The notes under the pieces were generated by a model. It saw only the letters and a program-made list of their open reading frames with translations, searched no databases and was not told where the DNA came from. The position numbers and the translations under genes were made by a program. This document shows, one piece after another, positions 37,135 to 49,811 of a DNA stretch of 64,000 bases (its first letter is position 1; each line of letters starts with the position of its first letter). The DNA lies in the NCBI GenBank assembly GCA_038496675.1, contig CM076653.1, positions 22,742,452 through 22,806,451 on the forward strand, given 5' to 3'. The stretch is from Rachycentron canadum. Lineage: Eukaryota > Chordata > Actinopteri > Carangiformes > Rachycentridae.

Positions 37135-40100
37135 CTTCCCTTCATGGCACTTTATTAGCCTGACTTTTGCTGTCTGCAACCACTAGCAGATTCAAAAGGA
37201 AAGGGAAAGAGGGAGGGTGGGGTAAGGTGGATCGAGACAGAGGAGCAAGGGGTGGGGGAGAAGGGGAGCGGGGTGAGAGATGGATGTAAATGTGGAATAA
37301 TGTAGCAGGAGTGAATTTGCATGGTCAAATGTCAAAAAAATGAAGCCTTCCCCTGAGCCTTGTCAGGGAAAATAACATAAGTGGCGCGCTCCAGCACTGC
37401 CATGCCATTAGCGGTTAGTTCTGCCTGTCATCAGTCACTGAGAAGAAGAAATGGCCGTCATTATCTCCAAAAAATGGACTGGGAAAGATGGATACCCCCC
37501 CACAGCCCCCCCTTCACTGACAAAGAGGCATGTGCACATATAGTATGTGAATGTGCACACTCAGACACATATAAGCACACAAAGGCAGACACACCTGCAT
37601 GCGTGTGTGGTACTGTATGACTGCGCACATCAAGCACAGATACAAAAAGTATGCATACAGTATACTTTAATGCCTCAGAGACATGCACATGTAAAATGCT
37701 AACAGACAGAAAATAAGCAAACAAACAAAAAAAGTGATATCTTAAGAGTAATAACATCAGGCAGAGGAGATGGTGAAGCGTATTTGCTGTGATTACACAG
37801 TATGTGTGCAATGTGTGAAACTTGGGAGTTGAAGCTAAATCATTGTTTGTCACCCCTCTAACATTACTTGTCCCAAGGCTGTTTGCAGCTAATGTTAATA
37901 ATGCTCCTATCTTCATTTCCATGCAATGTCCATTAACATGCTACATACTGTATCCCAACAGCTGACCAACAACAGACAGGCCACATAATTAAATATGCTA
38001 CCAGTGGCGAAAAAGGAAATGATTGTGGGTGAGGATTGAGTACAAATGCGGACAAAAGAATCATACATTTCTTTTGATATGCACACACACATACGGCTCA
38101 CTGCAGGAAGGAGGCTCTGGCAAGCAATTATATAATAAGCTTAAAGACCATAAAATTTGCAGTCGCAAGGACAATTAGCCATTACATTCCATGGTACTGA
38201 TAGCCACACATTGGTTTTTGAAGATAAAAAAAAAATCCTCTCACTGTTACATTGTCTGGACACCATGTTGAATTGTCTTAACAAGCGTCGACAATTCAAT
38301 TATTCTTTTTTTTAATTTGTTTTTTTTTTTTTTTTCCCAAAAGACAAAAGTAGATATCTCTGTATTTGCATATTGTTACAATCACTGGCATACATTCAAA
38401 TAAATCCAAGACAAGTTTACTTTGTTATGCAGCAGCTTTGTGCCGTCACTTAATTTGTCCTTGAAAATATTGCTCTTGACATTCAAGAATGCAATTTCCA
38501 TGTGGCGATGAGACGGGGTGGGTAACAATAGCAGAAAACTGAATATAGGTATGCATTGAGGAGAAGTCCATGAATTTTAAGACAGGGAATATATTGAGAA
38601 GCCTGGCACCAGACAATGAACGAGAGATAGAAAGAGAGAGAGAGTTAGGGAGAGAGGGAGAACAACCGAGCAAGAGATCAGCATGGCAGCTAATGTAATG
38701 AATAATATCTCAAGTGTAAATCCAGCCAATTGAACCCAGGGCTGCCTTCTCCCTCTAGCAAGGCTAAATGAGTTTCCATGGGAATGTGGATGAAAGGAAC
38801 GCAGACGTCTAGGTCAGGCATATTGGAGAGGAAGAGGCAGAAAGGCGCTGGGAGTATGAAATAGAGTCCTCAGGGTCTGGTTTGCAGAGATTTGCACTTG
38901 TGCTAAGCCACTTCAGATGTGAGTGGAGGGTCTAACAGCCTTAGACTTGAGCATCAAGGTATGTGTGTAGGTCTGTTGTTGAGCTGTGTAAGCACTGAGG
39001 GCAGAATATGCCCCAGAAGGGGTGAGAGAATTTCATACAAGTTATGCCTTCTGTGTTCAATTCAACATATTGTTGGTGGAGGGCAGCGATGCTTGGCATA
39101 GACTATTGTTGCTGTCAAATCAAGAAAGAGAGACAAGCCTCTGTGCATACACAATGCACAAAGAAATGCACCACCACAGATGTTTCACCACACAATGAAA
39201 AGCTTTTGGATCTTCGTCTTGCATGTCTTTCCTCTCAATATCGTCCCTCATGCTTGATTTTAATTGAAAGTCTGCACCGTCTCCCCTGCTAGGAACCTGT
39301 CTGCGGTACTTTAGAAACTGTAGTGACCAAGTTCAAAGTGACACATCTAGGACATGTGAGCCGCACATTACCTTGACACAGTTGGGCTGTAGAAATTAGC
39401 CGCTGTCTGAATTATTAAAATAACAAGGGACATTTCATGAGATTGGGTGGGGAGATATGCCCCCGCCACCCGCAATTCTAATTGTCCACTTTAACTAGTT
39501 TCTTTGAGCCTTCAGCATCAGTCAATGTAATGTACTGGTTTGCAGATTTCTTCCCTCCCATTAGGGAAGAGGAACAAGGCATGGCTGTCCACTGAGCCCA
39601 CCTCATTTATTATAATGACCTGCCAGGCCCAGACATGAACATATTAAAGTTATAGGAGAGTGGGACATGACAGGTGCACACAACCTTGTCAGATCTGTGT
39701 TGGTCTAGTTAGAGCATAAAGATCCTCCACTCTGAAATGACTGACAGGCAGATGGGTTGCCAGCATGTATCTTACTGGAAAAAGAAGGAAATTGCAGACT
39801 AATTGTCAGATTCCTTATAATGTGAATGTGTATGTATAGGTACACAAATACAAGCATAGATTAGATGTTCTTAGATTTACAAGTTTGTAAAATTATTAAT
39901 ATTTTTAAATGCTCAAACATGCAAAAAAAAAACCCACATGGTATACTGTACTAATCTACTGTCAGAGAGCATGAATTGACTCAATAGAACGTGACTTAGT
40001 AACTTGATTCAAAGTAAGAAAACCCCATTATTTTGAGGGTCAATGTCATGCACGTTGTATACATTATATATAATAGGAAAGAAAAGTAGTTTAAGAAAAT

Positions 40101-41820
40101 TCAGTGTGTTTATTTTGACAAACTGAATCAGACAATGGGTAAACATTTAAATGGTAACGTGAATCCAACAATCTGAAAACGTCTTTTTGAGTCTGATGCA
40201 CGAGAATCTTATTTTAAAATGTACTCTAGAAATGCATTTGAATTTTATATGTACATGGGGGTAAACATTAGTAAATATGACATAACATATCAGATCTGTT
40301 GGACTAATAAAAAATGTCTGTTTCAAACAAATGGTGTCAGCATACGGTATGTATGAAACTATTCAAAGTCCCAGGCATACCAATATCATAATGCACTTAT
40401 CAGAGGTGCAGGGCTAACAGTTACTATGTAGAGACAGCACTTCAGTAAAGACAAACATACTTTAACTGTCATCCAGCCCCACATGAGAACAAAATGCCTT
40501 GTTGTTTAATAGAGTTACAACAAACAGTTCTGTAATCCCAATAGGATCTAAGTAAACAAATGTAGGCCTTCTATGTCTGCATAATGGAGCACTGCCTTTA
40601 CACTCACCCTTGGTCCCAGACTGCTATTATCTGTTACGGCCTTAATGCCATGTAAAAGACATACACAAATACGGGAACACTTTGAGTTTCTTTTTTTTTT
40701 TTTTTTTTTTTCTTCTTCCCCTCCCAGAACTAACATCCAAACTGGACTCTATAATCCTCTGCCATTCTTTTAATCATCTGACACCCAGAGAGGGCAATAT
40801 CTATTTTCATCTGGTCCTGATAGGATCTCTTTTGGATTTAAAGAGGGGCCTCAGCATGCTGCTCCCAGCAGCTCAGCTGTGATCTGGGGCTTTGGGGAGT
40901 TCTCATTAGGCGTTAGCGGCCCCCAGATCGAAGAAACCCAGTTCTGGATAGTGGATTTTTAATCCTCCTATGGCCTGTGTTGGGAGATGGAGTTATTTAG
41001 GGCCTTTGATTAGCCTTGCAGCTGCACTTTGATTAAGAGAACTTCTAAAGATCAAGCTGCCGCGCTGCGATTTGGAGGTGATGGAGGACGTGTGTGGAGG
41101 TGGCGATGTGTTTATTTATGTCATGTGAGTGTGAAGGTGGTTAGGCGTGAGCATTTTTGTAAAGGTACATACTGTTTATACGTGAGTGTACGTGAGAGTG
41201 AATCTTTCGGTAACTGTGAATGTGTTTCCCAATACTTGCATGCTGAGGACACTTATAGACACACTATAGTCATAGAATATATGTAAGGCTGAGAGGAAGT
41301 GGCAATATGAAATATTTGTTAGCAAATTAAAGAACTGTGCACATTACTGCTTGTACAATGACCCTCTTGAAGTGGAAATCCATGGCAAACAAAGACAAAG
41401 GTAGAAAGACAGAATGACAAAGAGAAATAGACAGTGGATAAGAGAAAGTAGGGGTGTGGACAAGGCCAAAGAGTTTTAATGGCCATGGTAAATTGACAAT
41501 TGGAGTCCCCTCTCTTTTGTTCAGGTTCAAACCATCAGGTAATAAAGCTAGGCTAGCCTGTCAGTGTCAGTGGTACCATCCAGGGCCAGTTGGATGTCCT
41601 TCAGATGTAAAGTGGGGATTGAACCCTGCTTTGTACTTTATGGTTCTCTGGGTCCTTTGAGGTGACTGTATTAAGATCAATGGGAAAATGGAAAGCCGGA
41701 TAAAGGAAAACTCATGTTTGATATACTGACACATCTTTGTCTGAAGCCTTCAAAAAGGACAAAAAATACAGATGTGCAAAAATGTACATGCACCAATGCA
41801 TATGCGCCTACATATATGCT
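35200..41820. other. Intergenic desert with CNE-like stretches
   Basis: No exon is recognised. 35220-35460 and 35750-35880 are degenerate GT-rich tracts; (CT)n lies at 36145-36169 and T30 at 37105-37134. Between them are stretches of balanced, unrepeated sequence that look like conserved non-coding elements by texture: 35880-35990, 37370-37490 (CATGCCATTAGCGG), 38120-38210 (GACAATTAGCCATTACATTC), 39400-39700 and 40740-41060. Open frames such as the 185-codon one at 35752-36309 run through GT/CA tracts and are not genes. Confidence 0.4.
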
Positions 41821-41824
41821 TGTA

Positions 41825-42050
41825 TCCATAGCGGCTGAGGGTCAGGAGGTGGATCAGATCGTCCACTAATCAGAAGGGCAGTGGCTCAATCCCCGGTTTC
41901 TCCAGTGGGCACCACACTGAAGTGAATGTATGCGTGATAGATGTGTGTATATAGCAAGTGCTGTGTGCCTGTGTGGGTGTATGGGTGAACATGACTTGTA
42001 ATGCAAAGTGCTCACTAGAAAAGTGATATATAAATGCTGTTCATTAACAA
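41825..42050 (+). mobile_element. tRNA-derived fish SINE
   Basis: The head GGGTCAGGAGGTGGATCAGA (41840-41859) resembles an RNA polymerase III box A region. GTCCACTAATCAGAAGG follows, and GGCTCAATCCCCGG (41884-41897) is a good box B. The tail GTGAACATGACTTGTAATGC, AAAGTGCTCACTAGAAAAG and ATATAAATGC is the usual end of this teleost SINE type. Several bases differ from the consensus I remember, so the copy is old. It is on the + strand. Confidence 0.75.
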
Positions 42051-42763
42051 TTTACATAACCTGGCATTAGCATAATGGTAAATTGTGGAGCTGGGTATAC
42101 AATTCTGTTGCTCTTTCTATTTCTTAAACCCAAAGAGAGCCTGCTCTTTTGCTCTTTGAAAATATTGTGTTGTTGGGTAAAAGGAGACTTTGTCATAAGA
42201 AAAGAAACACCTCTGGGACCTCCAGTGGCTTGTAATGTCTGCCTGAGAAATTTGCATGGATCTCTATGAGAGAGAATCTCATGAAAACCTTATGAAGCCT
42301 AGTGACTCGTAATGAAGTTTGTTTTGGGAAAAATTTATGGGAGTTAAGTACCGCCAAAAGCTTGTGGGAGAAGATGCATATTCATGATATACAGTCTCTC
42401 TCTCTTTAACCAAGAAGACACCTTAGTGGCTTGGCATGATAAAATAAATTTTAAATTAAATTATATATTTAAATTAATAATTAATCTGAGTTTACAGATG
42501 CAACAGATTACTGGTGTAGCTTTAGACTGTGTTGATTCATGTCAGCAATCATACCTGTATGTAGTAGTAGTATGTGATATGTTAAAAAAAGTGAACACTG
42601 GTACAGTAATTTAAAGAGATTATAGCAGGAACCCGGTTGGATTTCTCCCAGTGCACCATCCTTTTTGTCTTTGTTAAATATTTCCTTTATTCTGTAAGTA
42701 GATATAAAGTTCAAGGTTTTTCCTGATCACTTCCCTTGTAAGGCACTTCAGTAAGCAAAATAT

Positions 42764-42787
42764 GCATAATTAAACAACTAATTATGC
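42764..42787. promoter_or_regulatory. Inverted pair of homeodomain/POU-like sites
   Basis: GCATAATTA, six bases (AACAAC), then TAATTATGC: perfect 9-base inverted arms, each with a TAATTA core and flanked by ATGCA/ATGCAAA. Suited to paired homeodomain or POU binding. Confidence 0.4.
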
Positions 42788-45221
42788 AAAGTGTTTATGT
42801 TTCTTTCAACCTTAGTGTAAGTATAAAACATCCTGTTTTTTGTGTCACTAGGTTTTAGCCACAACAAAAGCCAAACAGAATAACAAGGTCACAGAGAAAG
42901 AGAAGAACATCAAATCAAAAGCCCAATCATTCTGGCCACAATAAAGTGTGAACTTTAGAAAAGGGCAAATAAAATTATGTGGGGAATCAAAACCTTTGTG
43001 TCGGTTAAAGTTTTTAAATGAATGTGAATTTATTGTGTCTCAGAAACAACTCAGTCATGCGAATGGTACTCACTGCCTTCCCAGGTTTCAAAGTCAAGAG
43101 TCACTTTGGTTTGTAGCGCAGGGATGTCACTGTTGTGGAGATATGAGGTTAAGCAGTGAGTAGGCCCTGCCACCTTAGCTTTGATTCCAGGGCTAAGTAT
43201 GTACAGATATCTGAGGTGTTGACACTTCGCCCTCTAAGCCCTATTTCTTTTCCCTGGGATCACAGAGGCTCACTGATAGCAGATTATCTCTGCGGCATTT
43301 TGTGGCCCAGTTGGCACCCTCATTTGTTATCTGCTCACAGATACACTGAGGTACAGTCTGTGTAGGTAGAGAAATGTCAGAATAAAACATCTTAGACATA
43401 TTCACTCTTCGCTTTGTTATTCGTTGTATTGTGCGGTTGTCTGTGAAGTAATAAAGTCTAACAAAACCACTGTTTGCACCTATCTGGAACTTGAGCAGAG
43501 ATACAAGTGGTAGCCTGTCCACTGTTAGAAGAGGTTTGTGTTGATGAAGGCCAACAGGCACATATATGATGATGTATAAAGATGCTATTCCATATGCAGC
43601 TTTAAAAATACACAATAAAATATGAATAATTCAAAGTTGCATTGCCATTATGATGTACACAACTACTAATGCTGTGTTAGTGCTTGTTACACCATCAGTC
43701 TATGATGTACACATGATTTTTAGCTTGGCCTTTTTTTTTTTAACACTGATAATTTTTTTTGGAAGGATTCAGACTGTGATGAGTACTGCTTGAAATGGTA
43801 AATCACTATGATATACTGTTTCTTATCCATCCATCCATCTGCAGTGTTGCAACAGAGTAAACATAAGCAGCCCAAATGTAATTTTGCCTACCAGTTACTC
43901 AAAGTATTCTTGGGGTCATGCTGGGTAATGTTATCTCTTGAGTGTTTCCTGGATCTGCTCTGTTGGCTCCTGTGGGTCTGTTCCTTTGGGTTATATCCAA
44001 CTTCAACTGACACCAGTGAATATAAGGGAACAGTGGGACTGAGTCCGATGCTGCCCCATCCTTTTGTCCTTTACCCATATAGTGAGGTATTATGGCTGAG
44101 CTCTTTCTTTCTACTTCCACTCATACGGTTTCTCAAAATCAAGACAAGACTAGAAAATGGTACACAATTTCCTAATATCGCCGAAATAGTCAACCTGTGG
44201 ATCTTAGCTGCACCTTGACGTCCTCTTCATAAATGTCACAAACTGATATTGTACCATTGTGAGACTCCACCACCCACTTTGAACGTGTATGACTAAATTC
44301 CATTAATGTGAACACACACCATGCAACACAAACCCTGTGCCACAGCTTCCTCCGCAGTATACCTCAAGGGTCTTAGTTACAGACCTTTATTTTTTTTATT
44401 ATTATTTTTTTTTTTATCAACAAAACAACTGTAGATGGAATCATTATTCCCAGGACCCTACAGTCTTCATTGAGAGGCTGAAAATCTAATTCACTGTGGC
44501 ATGCCAAGGGGCAAATCTATGCTGTAATACATTTCCAAAGTATTTATAATGCTATGGCTTTTTGTTAAATATACCTGTATTTGGGAGGTAGCTCCCCGAA
44601 CAACCATACTTTATCAAATGGACCCAAATTCGTACCACTTCACTATGTCTGAACATTTTGTAACCTTTGATTCAGTTGCTCTCTGGAGTTTGTACTCTAT
44701 ATATTTCACAACTTCCTCTGTGAAGGCTGAACAGCATGTTTGTACATCGGTAAAGTTAGTCTAAGATGAGAAACATGTCAGACCCAATTAAAAGGCAGCC
44801 CGGGTGTCGCCTGACACAAAGTGACAGAATTCAGATTCAGTAAACAAAAATAAGAGCAACCAAACATCCCAAAGTAGTTCATGCTAAATGTGTTATCTTT
44901 TTTTTTTCTCCCTCACTCACACTCTCTTCAATGTGTCCTCTTGCTCCTGTGTTACTTTGATATATGTGGTTGACTCTCTGGAGTGCTGACGAGCCTTTGA
45001 TACTAGAAGGGCACAAAATAAAATCTTCCCTTTGAAAAACAATTTCAGGGAGAGGGGATCAGTATAAATAGGCCTTTTTATGTGCACCAGGGGCCGATGT
45101 GAATCTGATGGGGAAGTTGTGATAGGCTTTTTTAAATGGCAATGCAAAATTGATGAGTGAAGGGGCTTGGGCTGTTGTCGCGTGGATGGAGATGTGACTG
45201 CATAAGGACATCAAGGCTTGA

Positions 45222-45222
<1 letters not shown>

Positions 45223-45254
<32 letters not shown>
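45223..45254. repeat. (CA)16 microsatellite
   Basis: Uninterrupted (AC)16, followed by a degenerate CA-rich region up to about 45370 that gives spurious Val/Cys-rich frames. Confidence 0.95.
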
Positions 45255-45257
<3 letters not shown>

Positions 45258-48200
45258 GCTGTGAGGATGCATGCAAATATAGACAGTACTGAAAAACACA
45301 CGCAGAAACCCGCATGCGAATGCACACGGCCGCACACACATATGCACATGCACAAAAACAAACACACACTCTTTATTGGCTTTACACTTCCACTCCAGTC
45401 AGGGTTGAAGGCTTAATCGAGATATAGAGAGAACGCTCCAGAGGAGAGGAGAAGATGGTCTGACCAGTCATCTCCCTTTCTCTCTCCACTTCATCCCTCC
45501 ATCCCTCCTTCTACAAGAGCCCACTATCCCTGCTATCTGTTATCTCCACACAGCTGCAGACTGCGCTGCTCTCCACCTTGTCCCCTCCCCACCCACCACC
45601 ACCATCTCTTCCAATCTTGATGGGTATTGGGGAATGTAAGAGAAGAGTTTCCTGATAAAGCTGTCTAATGAACATACAGGAACTTTAGTAAGTTAAGCAT
45701 CAAAACATCGAAGGCGGTTTGAACTTTGACTCCCCCTGCATTAGTGTAGAGTCCTTATCAGGCTTCTCGAGTGGAGAGATTAGCCACTTCCTAATGAAGC
45801 GGTGAAATCGTAAAGGTCTTACTCCAAGGCAGAGTGGATTGCTTCCAACATTTTTCACTCCGTTATCTCCCATACCCAGATTGCCATTGCTTTAAAAAAA
45901 AAAAAAAAAAAAAAAAGGTAAAGGTCCTCCCTCCTCCTCCCACTTCTTGGGTTTCAGGTCACACACACACAAAAATATGACATCAGATCATGCACATATC
46001 AACCAGAAGTAAACAATTATATCAAACTTGGTAGCAGAGAAAAAAAAATAGATGTTATGTTGTGCACTTTTTGGAATACTGCGTCTACTTTGCCTTGTCA
46101 ATGCAGACTTCTTTTACTTTTTGACCCGATGAAGTTGTTAGGAGTGGGGATGCATTATCTAAATGATCCCCTGTGTTTTAGTCAATCAGTGGGCTGCAGA
46201 CAACTTATAAATCTTACATGCCTCCTCTTCCGTACCCAGTGAGGTCAGACACACATTGCATATTCAAAACCTGCATTAAGACACACGCCCCTTTTTCTCC
46301 AGTTCCCCATTCCTTTTTACAGCCGTAATCAAAATATACACAGTTTTCATCAACCATTAGATTATCATACAAATAGATGAGACTGTGATATATGCAAATG
46401 AACAGTATATGGAGCGATGATCTGTCTGCATAATGAATGTAGTCTTTGTTTAACGGTCATCAGGTTTACCACTGCTTACATCGGTGCCATTGTTGATGGA
46501 CATGAGGATGCGACGATGATAGTCTTGACTGACTTGCATGCCTTGTTAATATTCTTGGGAGGCCATCTAGTTTTAACCTTAATCAGGAGAATACATTATG
46601 TTTGAGTGCTGAATTGATGTAATTGAAGAATTTAAACCTCTAACCTTGAGCAACTTATGTTGTTTACGCTGTAGAAGAGCGTTTATATCATTTGTGGTAT
46701 TGAAATCCAGATGACGGACGGATAACTCTGAACCTTTATCACTTAAACAACAGAATAATTGTTGTCTATATCTATCAAATCTAATTATATCCCAGCAAAA
46801 GGCAAGCATGTAGAGTGAGAAACCTTTATGATGTTCCATCCCACTTACTCTTACTTCTTAGTATAATGCATATTCTGACCAATGCATTATTCACAAATGA
46901 AAAGCCAGAAATTTCATTTTCCAAAAAGAAAAAAAAAAAAAAAATCAAGCTTTTCAAACAGACAGGAGAGTGAGAGTACAAGAAATGTTGTCAGTTCTGG
47001 CCAGTGTACGACATGCATCTCAATCCCTGTAATAGCACTCCTTATTCTGACACATGTTAATAATTGATTGTTAAGTGATAAGCCTCGCTCAAGCATGAGA
47101 AATAGCCAGGGCCCAGAAATAAATATGAAAACCCATCACAGTATAATTCATAAGGTTGTGTTCGATCAGTGTAGGCGTCTCTCAAGGTCCTCCATTATTC
47201 ATAACATAGCCTAATATGCTTCGTACTTCCTCCTCTGACAGAAATCATTAATGGTCTCCTCTCTTATGGTAAGATTCAGAGACAATGATTGACCATATGA
47301 TTGGAAAATGTGAAGTCTAATGCCAAGTCATGATTGTTGAACTCCAAATATAAAGTTACTAATATGGTTTATTTATGAAAAGAAGCAATTCTTTTTGTAG
47401 TGGTTCAAATCTGCCCCATCCCCACTTATTAATCTATTTCAGCATCGTGTTGTCTGTGTCTCTCCTCATTCCCTTGTTGTTTCTTTAATGTAGCAGTGGG
47501 ACTCTTTGTTTTACTGTCCTTTTAACATGACATGAACCAAACATTCTGCAAGCACATGTCTTGAAATGGCAGGGTTTTTTTTTTTTTTCTCTTTCCCAAA
47601 GACATACTACTTATCACTACTCATTACATCAATCCTCAGGAGGGCCTAAGTTTGATTTGTATCCAATATCAGGAGGTGAACCCCTAATGAGATTTTTATG
47701 GACTTTTCCTTCTAACTTCATTAGGTTTTTATGAGTGACGGGTGGGCAGGGGGCTCCTCAGGAAATCCCCATATGTGTTGAGGAGTAAAGGAAGAAGGGT
47801 TCGGATGGAGGTAGGGAAGGATAGACGCTGTAAGAGAGAAAACAGGAATTTTTTTTTTTGTGGCAGGAGTGAAGTCTCTCTAGAGACTCTCACAGATAGC
47901 CCTCTGAGAGACTCCCATCAGGCAGAAGCCGAGGAGCCTTAAGTGTTTTATACGAATTCAATACGGCGGTTAAAAATACCAGAGGGAATATCACATTCAT
48001 ATCTCTGTCGCTCGCCTCACTTAATACTGGGATGGTTGGCTGGGTGGATGGAAAGAAGAGGAGAAGAACAGGGAGGAAAGGGGGTTCATTTGGCCCCCTC
48101 TCAGCCTCTGCACACAACGTGACAGTTAATTCTTGATGTAGCAGCTGGGGAACTCTCTACTTTCTACACAGGCTCTTTATATAATGAAAGCGTCCCTCCA

Positions 48201-49766
48201 ATGCAATTACATTAGGAGTAGTTTGAGTCAGTAACTGAGACGATACAGCTATTTTTCACAGTAGTTAGCTTAATTATCACATCCATCATCATTCACAGAA
48301 GTGATTTTTTTTTTTTTTTAATTTTTGTTTTTTGTTACTTCAATGTTTCCTTTTGCCCTTTGAGCTGAGATTGCTTGTACTAGGGCCACAAGCTATATTC
48401 TTGAGGGAATAGAGCTACAGTCTTGCATTCAGTGGAGAAAGAAAATAAAATCCACTTCAGAGCCACTGTTGACACAAGTATGAGCTATTTAAATTCTAAT
48501 AGCATCTGTACTATGTTTCTTTTGTGCGATAAACAGCCGCATTGACAAAAGTATCTGTGGGAGTTTGAAAGGATTGTTGATCAATGACGGCGACTCAGCA
48601 GTTATTTTATCTGGTGCTGAGATTTGTGGCTTTTAACATTTGGCTTGTGCTCTGATGTTCTTTGTGCCCTGGAACAGATTCTTTTTGCTCATCACCTATT
48701 TGCATTTTTCAACAACTCTTTACTCTCGTCACCCTGGATGTTCATTTAAATTGTAAAAAATTAGATTTTTTTGACAATAAATCTGACTAGGTCACTGTAT
48801 TCTTTGTGTATTATCAATGTTATTACTACTGCTACCACTAATATGTACTGTATGATGAACCTGTTGTACTATGTCAGTTATAAAGTGGCAGAATTGGGTT
48901 TAGTTTGTAAATTTATACTGTAACACTTCCTCTGTCAATTAGATGAAGGCTTTTTTAAAGACAATTTTTACTTTAAAAGTAAACTTTTATCATTATTGCT
49001 TAGAGGTGCTGAGTTTTTAATTATAAGTTGTAACTGTAAAGTTATAAAACATCTATGCACCTCTGTTGTTGTAAATAACTGGCTGTGTGGTTTCACAGGA
49101 TCCTGGTGAGAGACAAGGAGATGGGAGATGCTTCCTGAATTTCCACTGCTGCACTAAGTGGCCATGTTGTTCTAAGTACAGATCTGTGCTTGTGTGTGCG
49201 TATTTATTTATGAGAGAGTGTGATACAATACACTCAGTATCACTGCAGATTGCCTGGAAGCTTCACTCTTTGCTTTATTTAACTCCCTCTATGGTGATTA
49301 CACAAAAAGAAATGTAATCGGTCTCCAAGCATTGTGCCATTGTTTGGCTTTATCAATTAAATTAACCACCATTCCAAATCCCCCCATTGTGCTCACAGAG
49401 CGACTCTTATCAGCAACTGAATCATGGCAGTCAGGAGAAAATGAGCATCCTCTTTCTGTTCTCCAACAATCTAATAATGAAACAATGTAAAATACATAAT
49501 ACTCTGCATTTCTGTCTTTCCTCTACTCACTCTCTTCTCTTTCTTCCTGCCTATGCACAGAGCCCTGTCTTCTTCTTCTTCTTCCGCTCCTCCTTCTCCT
49601 CCCTCTTCTCCTCTTTAGCTCCTCTTGGCTGCTCTCCAGTCTCACTTAAACCCATTAGCTCTATTACTGAAATTATTTCCCTCCCCGGCCATGGCTTTGT
49701 GCAGATGGAGTGAATTTCACACTTATCAGAAGCTGTGGAGAATAGAAAGGAATGGCTGTGAGTCAC

Positions 49767-49770
<4 letters not shown>

Positions 49771-49809
<39 letters not shown>
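49771..49809. repeat. (GT)19 microsatellite
   Basis: Nineteen GT units, seen directly, next to a CNE-like stretch (49610-49760). Confidence 0.95.

Positions 49810-49811
<2 letters not shown>

Noticed and set aside
41884..41897. Possible tRNA gene by box B
   Set aside because: No cloverleaf with intact acceptor and anticodon arms; the tail identifies a SINE.
43808..44218. 136-codon + strand open frame, checked as a possible LINE fragment
   Set aside because: Hydrophobic chance frame; no reverse transcriptase or endonuclease motif could be found.
45059..45367. 102- and 77-codon Val/Cys-rich minus-strand frames
   Set aside because: Translation of the (CA)16 and adjoining CA-rich tract.
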